Part shown: piece by piece, positions 1 through 12,383 of the stretch
Layout of the letters: every line of letters begins with the position of its first letter
Position numbering within the stretch: position 1 is the first letter of the stretch
NCBI GenBank assembly: GCA_013396655.1
Contig: WBMV01000074.1
Location: 512,877 to 576,876, forward strand
DNA: 64,000 bases
Source: Campylorhamphus procurvoides
Lineage: Eukaryota; Chordata; Aves; Passeriformes; Dendrocolaptidae
Direction of reading: 5' to 3'
The notes under the pieces: generated by a model
The model's database searches: none
Seen by the model: only the letters and a program-made list of their open reading frames with translations
What the model was told of the DNA's origin: nothing
Position numbers and translations under genes: made by a program

Positions 1-1851
1 TTTATCTTTTTAAAAATTTCAATATGTGAAACAAGGTAGCGAAAAATCACTTATGCAAAGTATTAGAACAGAGTCTTCATTTTAGTCAATTTTTTCTCTG
101 ATTATACTATTATACTTTTAAAAATGGACCTGTTTGGTGTTTCAAATGAACTTGAAACAATACATGTTAATAATGAATTATAATACTATAAAATAATCAG
201 TTGGAAACTGTCATTTATTGAATCAGTGAGCTTTTGTAAGTAGTTAAACAAGTGGGGGTTTTTATGGAAAGAATGGGGTGAAATACCTTTAACTAAATTA
301 CCATATCCTGCATTATTTAGAAACTACAACAAACCATTTCCTGAACTAAGACATTTTCTATTCATCCAAACGTCAGCACCTACAGATTTTCTATATTGGC
401 ATATTCACTGCTGTTATCCAGAATTCTGTAAAGCGAAACTTTTACTGAAAATTCCAAAACTTGTTCAGGGTGGAGAATCTATTAATAAAGTCATATTAGA
501 AATTAAATGTATGGATCCACGTTCCAGTCTCCTTTCAAGATTAACTTGATACAAAGGGTAAATAGAAAGTTAATTATGGCAGAAATATGAAGAAATTCAT
601 CCTCCTTTGACTCAATCCACTGCAATGGGAATATTAGAATGCAAAGAAATATTTTTATATAATTGCTTAAGTACATTTATCTACAGAATATCCTTATTAA
701 CAAAAAACCCCCACACCAACTATACTCTCTAAATATTTTCATTTGATAACAACAATCAAATTAAAATATTTTATAGTTAGTGCCACAACTCTTGATTTGG
801 GAGAATACAAGCACCAAAAATTGGAATGAGAGTCGCTAAATTAAAAGATAATTTTCAGCTTATTGATTTAAAATTTAAGCGACTGAGCCCTCAGTAGATC
901 CTATTGAGTGTTAGACACTGACTGCTAGAAAATTTTTTAATCCGATGAAATTTCCTTCACTCCAGTTTGAGAATCAATTGTGAAAACACTTCTGAATTGA
1001 TTTATTTCATTAAGCATAATCATATTACTTATCAATAACTGTGGGTCAGCAATGCCTTATCAATAGGTAATTTTCTCCCTGAGAATCCAAAATTAAAATT
1101 TTGAGTTGAATTTTCTCCGCCTCAACTGTATCCATTATGCAAGTCATGCTGCAATCTCCCCTTTTTATGTAAGCGCAACTCTTAAGTTTAGTTTTTGAGC
1201 AGAAATGCTTGCGTGTGTGATTTTTTTTCTACTTGTAGTCTCTACTTATTAGCCACCTTTGCTTTCATATGTCTTACACAGACCTCTGACAAATACCCAC
1301 ACAGGAGATCTCTCAGAAACCAGCAGAAAGGAACCTGAGTCCCTTTCTTTCAGACCACCTCTGGACAAATGCTTTAAAGCCAAATTGAAATATTAAAGTG
1401 CAAATCCCTTCTGACCACTGGAACACGCTGAATTCAGAGGCAGCTGCGTATCCCCAGCTGCAGTGCAATATTTGGACACGATTCCTACAGAAATACCAGC
1501 AGTTCTTCCAGAGTTAAGCACAGGATAAAGCTGCATATAGTGTCCTGTCACTAATCACCCCACAAGGAAGGTCCTTCCAAGCAGATGACTCAATGAAAAA
1601 CTCATTATTTGATTAAATCCATCCTGAAGAGCTCTGAAATTCTCAGGGGCGTAAATGCACTGTCTGCAACAGTAGAGGCCACGCTGGCAAAATACTAAGT
1701 TCATCCATAACTTGCACTGAGACAATTACTATACACATTTATTTATAGTCAGAGTAGATCCCTAAATATATAGGAGATAGACCAAATAAGAGAGCCCTTT
1801 GCTTCCCTCATTTCACAGAGCAATCTAACAGTCACTGGTCAGTAAAAGATA
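1..1851. other. Gene-free AT-rich DNA
   Basis: AT-rich unique sequence with many stop codons in all frames. I see no exon, RNA gene or recognisable repeat here. It ends where the CR1 element begins. Confidence 0.6.
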
Positions 1852-2440
1852 TTCATAGAATCACAGAATCCTAGAATGGTTTGGGTTGGAAGGGACCTTC
1901 CAGGTTACTGAGTTCCAATCCCCCTGCCATGGGCAGGGTCACCTTCCACTAAAACTGGGCTTCCCACAGCCCCATCCAACCTGGCCTTGAGCACTGCTAT
2001 GGGTGGGTTATCCACAGCTTCTCTGGGCAACCTGTTCCAGTGTCTCACCACCCTCACAGAAAAGAGCTTTCTCCTAATATCTAATCTAAACCTACCCTCT
2101 TTCAGTCGGAAGCCATTCCCCCTTGTCCTGTCACTACATTCTCTCGTGAAAAGTCCTCCACCTTTCTTGCAGGCTCCCTTCAAGTCCTGGAAGGCTGCAA
2201 TTAGGTCAGCCCAAAGCCTTATCTTTTCCAGGCTGAGCAATCCCAATTCTCTCAGCCTTTCCTCATAGGAGAAGTGCTCCATCCCTCTAATCATCTTGGT
2301 GGCCTTCCTCCAGACTCACTCCAACAAGTCCAGCCTCATATTAATGAGGTGCTGTTTCCTGCTCCTGGAGCAGCTGAGTAAGAGGCCAAGGACATATAAC
2401 AGAGCTCCAGCACTGCAGCACAGGCACTCGGGTCTGCAAT
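1852..2440 (-). mobile_element. CR1 LINE, 3' end (minus strand)
   Basis: On the minus strand this reads as the end of a CR1 retrotransposon, the dominant LINE of birds. The extreme 3' end lies at 1852-1905 and contains the familiar CR1 tail (CCTTCCAACCCAAACCATTC followed by a short ATTCTATGA-like repeat). Going upstream it runs into the 3' end of the reverse-transcriptase ORF, and weaker CR1 similarity continues to about 2440. The copy is 5'-truncated, as is normal for CR1, so it cannot move by itself. The left edge is firm and the right edge is approximate. Confidence 0.9.
1905..2294 (-). pseudogene. CR1 ORF2 C-terminal fragment
   Basis: A 129-codon open stretch inside the CR1 copy. It matches the C-terminal end of CR1 ORF2 (endonuclease/reverse transcriptase). 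Diagnostic pieces are the [19 protein letters not shown] block followed by [10 protein letters not shown] and a KARLDGA segment, in the order found in CR1 proteins. These residues follow the polymerase domain and are thought to help bind the RNA 3' end. No endonuclease or catalytic palm is present, so it is a dead fragment. The opposite-strand open frame over the same bases is only its shadow. Confidence 0.85.
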
Positions 2441-5400
2441 CAAGCATTACTAATGTGCTCAGTAGTTTAGGTATTAAGTTCCCTAAAGAATAAAAAAGGC
2501 ATGGAAAGAACACGTAGGCAAAATGAATGGATAGCCACAGGTGGGAGGAAAAAAATCAGCTTAGAATTCTCCCTAGAATAATTCCTTGCATAAGAGTTTA
2601 TATAAGCTGACAGCCCTTCACGTTCTCAGAATAGGATCCCAAAATTCACTGGCAAGGTCTGCACCCTCCAGTAAAAACACCCCAAGACTGCACTCACCAA
2701 CCACCACACCGCTTATTATAAGGGAAAACAGGAAGGGCCAGTTTCAGGTGGGGTTGGAGCACAGTTTCAATGACATTTGGGACTCTGCTGTCACCATTGG
2801 GTCAGTTTACAACCTGGCAGGCCTGGAGAGGCACGTTGCTGCCTGTCTGCAACTGGGTGGAAAAGAGCTGTGCAGGAAGCAAAGCTGACCTTGGTCAAAG
2901 CCTCTCTGGAGCCCAGGCTTTTAAAGAACACAATAAAAAAAAAACCCTGTGCCTCCTGGAATTGCCACTCTACAGCGGTGTAAGTACAGGCAAAACCAAC
3001 CAGCACCAAGGAACGGTGCGTATGAGCACACACTGACTTGCCAACAGTCCCAGAGCAGCCTGAGCTCGAAGAGAATACTCTAAGATGCAAGAAAAAAAAA
3101 ACATGAAGCCTGTCCAGTTTTTGCCACAGGAGTGCATTTTTGCTCTGGGGCGCCTTTACACATTTCAAGCTATTTTTCTGAACTCAGCATATCATTTCAA
3201 AGAGAGTCAGAGGCATGAGAAGAAAGAGAAGGTAAAAGGTTTGGTTTCACATGCTGAGCTAATACTCATCTCATTTGTTTCATGATTTAGAGCCGTATGT
3301 CAAACTGAAGAAACAGGGAAACAATAAAATCAGCATTATTTTAGAGCAGTGCCCAAGGGCCTTGTCACCTGACATGCAGCATTGCCAGAATTCCCAGTGC
3401 AATGAGGACAGTTACAGTCCCTAACTTTGCCTCCCTACTCAGGAGGTGGCACACATGCTTCACGGAAGAGAAATACACAATTTGATTTGTATTTTACCAT
3501 CTAGAGGAAATAAAGCTCTCCATGAAAATATTGACAATATTGGAACATCTCTAAATACTCCAAAGTCTCAGTCCAGAATAGGAAATCCCTCCATTGAGAA
3601 AAAAAGTGCCAAGTTTTTTGGGTTTTTTTAATCTAACATATTGTTTTGGAGCTCTTCAGCTTCTAGGAGTTCCAGATTGGGAAAGTTGGTTCTCATATCC
3701 CCAAATCTGTTCAAAGCCTACCTTTCAAATAAATAGGAAGAAAGCCCCACTTGGAAGGGCAGAGAGGTGCTATATCTGCACACACGCTGAATCCCCAGGT
3801 ATGAAACAGAGGGAACAAAGACAGGCGGCCTTTAGGAAATGTCCTGAGTGATCCTCACAAAGTCAGGCAGTTCAGTTACCTCACTATTTCGTATTTCTGG
3901 GAGGGAATATTATTTACTCCCTCATGACAGAGTACAGCAGATTTCTGGAAAACTCCCTCAGCTTAATGCAAGTCAGGTTCTAGATACGCTTAAACACTTC
4001 CATAACCCAATATTTCTTATTTCTGAACCTGCAAAGATTACGAGCTGAGAAGTCCTCTTGAATTGCCAAAACGTACGAGAATGGAGAACTTTGGCTAGAC
4101 AGGTTTGTCAGTTTGAACCCAATTTTTTAACCCAGATGATGTGGGGAACGGTCACTGTTTAACGATAACACAAAGAAGGTGGAAAAGAAGGATTTTTCTG
4201 CTCTGTTTTGTTTCAGCAGAGTGTCTTGGGTTTTTTTTCTTTCCAATTCCTTTATTGGTCAGGTAAAATCTCTTCATGCACTTTGTGTAAGTTCTATTCT
4301 CGTGTTCACTTGTTCATACTGCATCAAGCAGGCTCGACATCACATAGTCATACTGAGGGGAATTAGAGAAAATTCCTCTGGGGCACATCAGGTCTATGAT
4401 GAAAAGGGGCCTCAGAAATTTCTAGAAAGACAGTATAAGTAATCCAGGTAATTCAGAGTTAAGATCATGATGTAACTGATCAAGGAAAATACTGCATTAT
4501 TTCTATTTTTCTGCCCAAGACAAATTACTTGTCCACGGTCTGGCCTGGAAATGAAAATCAATAAAGCACAGTGATTTTTTTTCTTTTTTGTAAACAGACA
4601 TAACACACAGCCTAGAAAATAAAATTTAAAAGTAGATATAACCACTTCTGTTCTGCCTCACCAGCTTCCTGCCTGGCTGGGCTCCAGCTAGAGCTACCCA
4701 CACAGAGGAACCAGAGTTTGGGGAGCCTCCAAGGCACAACAGCCATCAGGGCCACAAAGGCACTACACCTGATTCTCACCTGATCCTCTTTTCCCCTGCT
4801 GTGAAGATGCCTAAACAAGGTCATGCACAAAGCCACCTGAAACTGAATAGCTGCAAGGCAAGCTCTGCTGACTGGAAGTGGCTTTCCACAGCTTTTCAGG
4901 CCACAAAGGGCCAGCAGAACACCTAACCTGACCTGACCTTCCCAACAAAGGCTGCTGCAGAGAAAAGGCACCTCCTTCTAAGCTGGCAGTGAGGCCAGGG
5001 CACATCTAAGATCAGTCTCTCCATACCCTGACTGAGAGCAATTGGGCGTGTTCACAGTCTGGCAAATAAGGTTTCTTTCCTCACCAGATAATAAGCCAGG
5101 TCAGGTTTCCCTTGAAATCCATTTCATTAGGCTGCATTTCCCCAAGGCAACCAAGCCTCTAAATCCTTGAAATTCCCTTCTCTCCTCCCTCCAACACTTC
5201 TATCTGGGGAGAGGGGGTTTAACACTTGCCTGCCAGTTTCTCCTCTTTTCGAGCTCCCTTTTAGTCACAGGACATGGTAGAAAGAACAGGTAAGAGCGTA
5301 AGAGTGCTTCAAGGATGAAGAACAAATCACAATTCAGAGGCTCAGCCGAGTCTCTGGTGGAAGGATCGAGGCACAGATTTAGGGAAAGAGCTGAAGGGTT

Positions 5401-7711
5401 TGCAAACTTCCCAGTTCCAGTTCTCCACAAGGGGACTCCTGCAGTTCTGCAAGGAGCACCAGATTTGCAAACCTCCCATGGGCTCCACTGCCAAACGTGA
5501 CAACATACAGACCAATTTTACCTAAGCATTAATAACTATAGCAAATTGTCACTGAAAAATGTTATTTCTAGCTCAAGGTAAGAGTCCAGCTCTTATTTAT
5601 TTCCCAGGAGCTCTTTCCTAATGCCTCTGAGACCCAGATCATGTGGATTCTTTTACATCTAATTGAACAGAGCTCTACCTACTGACAGAGCACAGGAATC
5701 CAGCAACAACAAGTTGTGCCTGAGAACTACAACACCCTCTCCACTGAGGAACAAGTTGAGGAACAGTGCGTTGCTACAGCACTACTTCCCTCTTTTGCCA
5801 GACCTGTTTTCTCTTTTGTGATAGAGGAGCTAATTATACTTTCCAGTACTCTTACAAACTTTGGAGAATTCCAGGAGAGAAGTGCTATTTCTTAGCTATT
5901 ACTTACATGAATCTCCTGGTTGCACGTGGTGAGAGAAAGCAAAGGAGCCCAAGAAGCAGACTTAGTGAGAAAAGAGCTGAAACAAACTAAGGACTGGGAT
6001 AAATAGAGAGGGCACTCCCTGATTTTTTTTAACAAGCAACAATCAGGTGATCCCATTTAATCTGGGGCTGCAGCAATACCTGCTTAGCTCTGAGGCACAA
6101 GCTACCCCATTAAGCAGAGATGAGGTCAGCCATGCCCACGCGTGTCTTTGACAATATGCTGGTGATGGGCTCTTCCTCATTCTGTGTAGAAAATGGGGAA
6201 AATAATCATTTATCTCGAAGAAGGTACTACAGGGGATGGAAGGAAACCAGTGTCCTATAGTGCACAGACAGCAAACCGATAATCTGACACCTAACCTGCC
6301 ATAAACTAATTAAATGCAGGAAATTATAACCACGGGAGGGAGCTCTTCATTTATTGCTGTCCTAGGCACGGTGGGGGTTTCTGCAGCGCTTAGTAGGAGA
6401 TAAAAGTAGTTTGCAAAGGAAAAGTGAAACAGCATTTAAGAGTCCCAGTCAGATCTCTGAAATTGCAAAGAATAAAATCAACACTAACTTGAAGGGGGAG
6501 GGCAGAAATTTTCCCATCCCCTCTTACCTCCTACATTGCATCACTCACATGAATAACACACACTGATGCATTTGTCTAACGCGTGGCTTTATACTTGTGG
6601 TCATTATAAGGGGAAAAACCCCACAAAACAAATAAACCCCTCTCTTTCAGAAATTTCAGAGTGGAACATTTTCAAGAGTGGGTATTTGCTGCAACACCCT
6701 GTAAGCTCTTTTATCCTCACCCCTCTCATTTCAGCCTTCATTTTCACGGTGACTGTCCTGCTGTGACAGGCTGACTGAGCAAATGGCTAAGGAAATATAA
6801 AAAACCAACTTAAGGAAAAATACTTCTCACTCTGTATCTATTTAAAAGTAGAGCTGCATGAACACCAAGTTCCATTTCGCCGAACAGGTGAGGATCAGGG
6901 GCTGTGATCAGTTTTAAGACATTCTAAAACACTTTGTGGAACAGGATGTGGCCCAAAATTGTCAGACCATAGTAACCAGTGTGAAGCAAGAGAATGTATT
7001 TCACCAGTGGTGTGGTTAGAAAGTGTGATAGTTCCTCATATGAGAGATGGAGTAGAGAAGTACCTATTCCAAAGGCTACTGTAAGTCTCTTTTGAGGGAA
7101 GAGAAAATTATCCTCATTTAAAAAAGAAAAATAAAAAAAATCCATGGATTTCTCTTCAAAAAATTCTGGGATGATCTCTTTTTATTTGCTTCTCAGTTTT
7201 GGGGGGTTTTGTTTTGTTTCCCTGGAAGCCATAGGGGTCAACATCACAACTGCAAATTCAAATTTGTCATATCTTTTAAACTCAGGGGTAGAACCTCCTG
7301 AAGATTTGGTTATTGCAAATGCATACAAGGATAATTATTGGTTTTTAAAAATGCATTTGTTAGGAATCAGCTATTGGGGGAGAGGGGAAGCCAGAAGAAA
7401 TAAATCCCAAGTGATAATCCGGGGATAATAAAAAGTCTGTATGGGATATATTGGTTCTGATCCACCTCCAGTGCGACAGGTACTGACTATCATGGCTAAG
7501 CAAGAAGTACATCTATTTCTCACAAAATAGGCTTTGTTCTGCTCCTGAAAACTAACAGAATAAGACCTGGTTCCCACACCCTTGATCCTACAGATGTGGG
7601 ACACACAAAAAGAAGCACTAAACAGAATCTGCATTCCCTGTTTAATGCGACAGCTGAGAAAGCAAGAAAAAGAAATAACAAAAAACCCAACTAAACAAGG
7701 AAGAAAAAATA
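2441..7711. other. Gene-free intergenic DNA
   Basis: About 5.3 kb of mixed-complexity DNA with short A and T runs (for example 3091-3100 and 7122-7140). The open frames are short and show no domain. I recognise no exon, RNA gene or mobile element. Weak or very old repeats could be missed by eye. Confidence 0.5.
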
Positions 7712-8060
7712 AATCATATCATAAAATCATCAGATGATTTTAGTTGCAAGGCACCTTCAAGATTATCTCTTTCCAATACCCTGCCATGGGCAGGAACACC
7801 TTCTACTAGACCAGGTTGCTCAGAGCTCCATCCAACATGCCCTTGAACACTACCAGGGATGGAACATCCACAACTTCTCCAGACAACCTCCTCCACTGTC
7901 TCACCACTGTCCCAGTAAAGAATTTCTTCCTAATATTTAATCTAAACCTGCCCTCTTTCCATTCAAAATTGTTGTCCCATCACTACATGCCCTTGTAAAA
8001 AGTCACTCTCCTTCTTTCTTGTAGGCTCCCTTCAGGCACTGGAAGGCTGCTAGAAGGTAT
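7712..8060 (-). mobile_element. CR1 LINE, 3' fragment (minus strand)
   Basis: A second minus-strand CR1 end, more diverged than the first. In plus orientation it shows the same order of landmarks: the tail (about 7712-7780), CCCTGCCATGGGCAGG, a ...TCCAACATGCCCTTGAACACT... segment, the CTCACCACTGTCCCAGTAAAG... stretch, and the GGCTCCCTTCAGGCACTGGAAGGCTGC block near 8025-8050. Both CR1 copies in the left flank lie in the same orientation. The ORF2 end is broken by substitutions and indels. Right edge approximate. Confidence 0.85.
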
Positions 8061-10032
8061 TCCACAAGTTCCCAAAGCTATTTTGGCTCCTGTTTCAACA
8101 CATACAAAATGTAGGTACCTTCAGAGAATTGAGCTGGAGTCACCTCTGTGTCCCTCCGCAGCAGTAGCATTGCATGGTGTTTAGTTTAATTCCCAGTATG
8201 CATCTCAAAGAACCAAACCTCACCAAACCAAGGCTATAAAGATGAGGATCAGAGTATTCCTCTTGTAAATCTTGGGGGAAGGTGTAACTCGCCAAAATAA
8301 ACCGAAACAAGACAGCACTGAATTTGAGAAAGATCAGAGACCTCTGCTAATAAGGATGCCACATTTGCCTTGAGTCAGCCTAAAACATTAGGTGCATGTC
8401 TGCATACAGCTGACTGTAGAGCTGTCTATATTGGGTAAAGGGACCTCTATATGTTTGTTCCCAGGTCCCTTTCAAACCAAATCATTCTCAGTCTCATTTT
8501 ACTTCAAGCTGGGTGACTAAAGAAAGATTTTGATGCAACTAACTTATTTAAAAACACATAACGCATCAGGGGAAGATGGCAGGACCAGGGAAGAGTTGGC
8601 AGGAAAAAGTTGGTGATGTAGTAGTGGAAACAGATGGTCTACAAGCAAAAAACTCTATTATGATTAAGAGAAAGGATTATTAATAGGGTTACATCTCTAA
8701 AGGAAGAGTTCTGCCAAAACCAGCACAAAACAAAGCAGTTATTAAAAATGTGATTTAAGCCATCAATTTAGATTAAAGGTCATTGTTTCACAGCTAAGGT
8801 GTGAGCACTGAACATGTGTTTGTTTCTACTCCATTGCAATATGAATTAAAATACCGGACACAAACTGCTATTTAAGGTACCAATAAAATCAGCACGAAAT
8901 CTACAGCAAAACTGTTGAAAAGCAGAGGAAGAAGAGGAGGCATGAAAGTCATAGGAGTATGACAGCTGGATGTCACTTGCTGGCAATTCTTAAACAAGGA
9001 CTCCAACTGTCAAGAAACAATGCAAAACTGAAATACAATAGGGTCACCAAATATCCCACCTAAGTTAACTTACTTACTGTGTCCAGCATAAGACACATTG
9101 CTTCTATAGATAGTAGAGACAGATATTTAGCTCCTGAGGTTGAGAACTTCCACCCTAAAACCACTTATCTGAGATACAGATGGGTTTAAGATGAGGTTCT
9201 CAAGTTCACTCCTAAAGTCACTCAATGCCCCGATTTAGACAAAGGAAGTGATTAAGTTATCTGCTGGTGCATCTTCAAGTTCAAGGCACTGCTGAACGTT
9301 CACTAAAGACCATCATTTCTAAAAGTGCATAAGAATTTACGTATTTGTGAAGACCCTGAGCTCTCTTTATTGAAAGCTGACTACAACATGAGACAATCCA
9401 GTACAACAAAATCCTTACCATGGTAAGTAAACTCTTGATACCAGGCCCAACACTCTGCTCACTACGTTTCTTTTCCTTCAGCAGGGTTGCTGTCACAAAA
9501 AAGGGTACATGCAATAATTATTCCAGCTTACCCAGGGCTGAGCAGCAGTAATGGCAAAAGCACTTTGGGCGCTTCTCAGCTGTCTTTTTCATGAGACTTA
9601 GGAGCAAGAAAACAGAAGGACTATATATCTGAGCATCCTTTGCTAAACTATTGTCCCACCACAGAGGAAGTCCCTACTGGTGTTAGAGGATGTGCAAAAT
9701 GAGCCTTATACAACACAAAAACAGCAGTGATCACCAGATATCCACAGACAGGACTGTGGAGCTCTTCTCCAGAACACAAACTTTCCTGGACGTGGGCCAG
9801 CTATACAGAACCACAGCCCAGGAGGCCGCAGCAAGTGGGAAGTACAAAGAGAGGGGGGAGGAAAAACCTGCCACAGGGCAATTTTTCCATCTCACCTGAA
9901 GAATGGTAGAAAACAGCAACAGACCAGAAGAATCTACAACCTGCAGAAGGTTCTGTGGGAAGGATTGAGTTTTTCTGAGCTGGCTCATGGTCATTCACCT
10001 GGTGACCCTTCTTTTCAAAGCTGTACACAGTA
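8061..10032. other. Gene-free DNA upstream of provirus ERV-A
   Basis: Nearly 2 kb with no recognisable exon or repeat. The only long frames overlap each other on both strands at 9690-10030 and show no domain. It ends at the ERV-A target duplication. Confidence 0.5.
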
Positions 10033-10038
10033 TATACA
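10033..10038. repeat. ERV-A target site duplication, left copy
   Basis: TATACA directly abuts the left LTR and is repeated perfectly at 16138-16143 beyond the right LTR. A 6-bp duplication is the size made by alpha- and betaretroviral integrases. Confidence 0.93.
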
Positions 10039-10388
10039 TGAAGTGAGGAGCTTCTGAGTCAAAGACACATCCTCATAGAGATACAGTCAATGCTCAAATT
10101 TATTGATGAATTACATAGATTACATAGGGGTTTACAGTGTCCACATATAACAATTCTCTATAGCTTATTGACTCTATCTTGCAGTTAGCCTTGCAGCTCA
10201 GCAGCCCTACTGCTTTCCCACCCACTTGCCTTGTTTCCCATCCGCTGGTCTTATTTGGTTGTTAACCATCTTTTCCATATCCACTGCTCAAAGATACGCT
10301 GTCCTTGTTTCCCAGCACGTAGGCTGGATTGTGCAAACAGGCCTGGATCAGGACTTCATGTCCTGTCCCTGAAAGCATATCCTCAACA
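10039..10388 (-). repeat. ERV-A 3' LTR
   Basis: A 350-bp LTR that reads TGTTGAGG...CTTCA on the minus strand, so it has canonical TG...CA ends. It lies next to the polypurine tract on its upstream side and the TATACA duplication on the other. An AATAAA poly(A) signal is present on the minus strand (10099-10104). It contains a single copy of the U3 unit around AGCACGTAGGCTGG (near 10312-10330), while the partner LTR has four. Confidence 0.95.
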
Positions 10389-10411
10389 ATTCCCGCTTTT
10401 TCTTTTCACAC
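10389..10411 (-). other. ERV-A polypurine tract
   Basis: Immediately upstream of the 3' LTR on the minus strand is the purine run AAAAGAAAAAGCGGGAA, the primer for plus-strand DNA synthesis. The env frame stops right before it. Confidence 0.85.
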
Positions 10412-10700
10412 AATCCAGGCTTGTGCCACCACTTTTTCTAATCCTTTACGTATGCAACCCATTAGGCATCCAAATATAGTTAACATTATCACAACAGCAA
10501 TTAGGATAACAAGATCTTGTTTTAACAATTCACCTATCCATCCTGTCAGGCCTAAAGATGCCAACCAGTCGCTAAAAGGTGATGTTCTATAAGTGATATG
10601 ATTTAACCCTTCTCGTAAGGTTGACAATTGTTTGTGAATATTTTGTGAGTGATCGGACAGGTTCATACAACACATGCCTTCAAATTCTTGACAACCATGC
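10406..10700 (-). pseudogene. env: ERV-A env transmembrane (TM) subunit remnant
   Basis: The minus-strand frame carries the C-terminal part of a retroviral TM glycoprotein. The disulfide motif CX6CC (CQEFEGMCC, 10693-10667) is followed by a MNLSDHS.. segment, an amphipathic stretch with SDWLASLGLTGW, a hydrophobic membrane span of about 20 residues (near 10511-10450) and a short cytoplasmic tail ending at the polypurine tract. CX6CC is the TM partner of an SU CXXC motif in gamma-, alpha- and type D retroviruses. The whole SU, the fusion peptide and most of the TM ectodomain are gone: the frame begins within the integrase sequence at about 10700. It cannot encode a working envelope. Confidence 0.88.
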
Positions 10701-11177
10701 TTGTCCTGTAGATACATGTGGAATACCTGTGGTATGTTTAACCCCCCATTTTTGCAAAAGCCTTTCAACCTTGTTGCTCACATAGGCAGGCCCATTGTCT
10801 GTTTTTACAGTTTTTGGAACTCCCATGGCTGCAAAACACACTCTTAAATGTCTAATGACATGTAACACTTTCTCTCCTGTTTGAGCTGTAGCCCACATAA
10901 ATTTTGAAAAGGTGTCAATGGTCACATGCACATATTTCTATCTCCCAAATTCAGGCACGTGAGTGACATCCATCTGCCACAGCTCACAGGCCTGTATTCC
11001 CCTGGGGTTTACCCCTTGTCCCAGGCCTGTTCCATGCTGGCTGCATTGTGAACACGCTTTGACAATGCCTTGAGCATCCACCCAGGAAATGTCAAACTGT
11101 CTGCGCAGCACTTTGGCTGCTTGATGGAACATTGAATGGCTTTCTCTGGCCATAGCAAAAGAGTCAATAGGTTCTGC
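10698..11177 (-). pseudogene. pol: ERV-A integrase remnant
   Basis: Integrase inserts the viral DNA into host DNA. The zinc-binding HHCC domain is visible: an H-x3-H pair (HSMFH, about 11138-11124) and a C-x2-C pair (CSQC, about 11054-11043). The catalytic core starts at LWQMDVTHV, with the first catalytic Asp at 10970-10968. The second is in TDNGPAY (10799-10797). Between them an in-frame TAG breaks the protein near 10938. The sequence reaches GIP..S.GQA at 10698 and then jumps into env, so the third catalytic residue (the Glu normally just after GQA) and the whole C-terminal DNA-binding domain are missing. Non-functional. Confidence 0.92.
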
Positions 11178-11620
11178 CATGGTAACTCTGACCAGGGAAT
11201 CCGCTACAGCATTCCCTTCTGCCAGTCCTAATTCATTTTGATGACTTCTGATGGGAACGATGCAGCAAACTTCTGTCCTCAGCTGAAGTGATTGTCGGAC
11301 TTGTAGAAACAATTCCTCCAATCTCGGGTTCTTCGGTGGTTTAATCAATGCTTCTTTGATTCTCTGCACCACTCCTACAGCATACTGTGAGTCTGAAACC
11401 ACGCTGAGAGGACTATCTTTCCAGGTAATTAAGGCCCATGCAATAGCAGCGAGCTCCAAAGTCTGTAGGCTGTCATTTGCCTTTCCCTAAATCAGGTGCT
11501 TTTGCCATTGATTGTCTTTTTGCCAGACACACACAGCTGTCTTGCTGCTTTTTCCAGCATCTGTGAAGGCCGCAATTCCTTCCACAGGATGTGACACTAC
11601 CTTTGGATGCGTCATCCATG
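11178..11620 (-). pseudogene. pol: ERV-A RNase H domain
   Basis: RNase H removes the RNA strand during reverse transcription. Four acidic positions can be followed across two frames: the first Asp in FTDAG (11568-11558 region), Glu in MELAAIAWAL (11456-11454), Asp in VSDSQYAV (11393-11391) and Asp in EGNAVADSL (11201-11199). The conserved SHQN-type His lies at about 11243-11241. A frameshift or stop separates the first Asp from the rest near 11460-11490. The domain runs directly into integrase, as in a pol polyprotein. Confidence 0.88.
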
Positions 11621-11879
11621 TCTGTCACCAGATCACCTGTAGTTGTGGGTCATTCGGTATGTCACTCCTGGTGACACCTGGAAATTCCAGCAAAGCTGTT
11701 TGAAGGGGAAGGGAATTCTGTAACATCCAGTCCAAACCTTCCCCTTTAATGGGTAAACTGATATGTGCTGGTTCTTCTTTGCTACTGTCCTTACAGCACT
11801 GGTGACTTTTCCGGATTAAATGTCCGATTACTTCTGATCATTGCCAGATGCTTTTGGGTGCTGTGCAAGGCGGGAACAA

Positions 11880-12353
11880 TCACCCAAGGATTGCTACCAT
11901 TTTCTTGCTCCCTTTCACTACGTCGACCTGCTTAGTATTGACCTGCTTGGCACTGTGTTTAACTGCTGATTGGGGTAAAGATATTTCTAAGGGTATTTCT
12001 CCCCCTTTTTCTTTTTGCCAAGCAGGGCATTGCAGAATGAGCGCAAAAGGATAAGTGCTGTGGTTGCAAAGGGCAACGCTGAGTGAGATGTTTTCAAAGC
12101 GTCGATCAGCAGTCATAGATGCAATCTTATCACTGAGAGATTGTAAGCACTGCTGGTGCTCTGGACGCCGGTCTACTGGTGCAGTAGGATCAGTTCCTTC
12201 CAGCAATCCCATAAGTGGCTGCAGGTCAGCATTAGAAACACCAACCATGTTTCGTACCCACTGCAGATCACCAACAAGCTTCTGCACATCGTTCAGCATT
12301 TTCACACTGGAGGTAATGGTGAGTTTCTGAGGTGGAATTGTGGCTGTGTGCAC
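11880..12353 (-). pseudogene. pol: ERV-A reverse transcriptase thumb and connection region
   Basis: A 157-codon frame downstream of the polymerase palm. It contains the thumb landmark KLVGDLQWVRN, followed by a LQPLMGLLEG segment, the position and wording usual for class II retroviral RT. It is out of frame with the palm (a frame change lies at 12354-12390), so no continuous enzyme could be made. Sequence between 11620 and 11880 is the degraded rest of the connection domain. Confidence 0.85.
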
Positions 12354-12383
12354 TAGCCATCCGAAATACCTCCGAGGAGCTGT

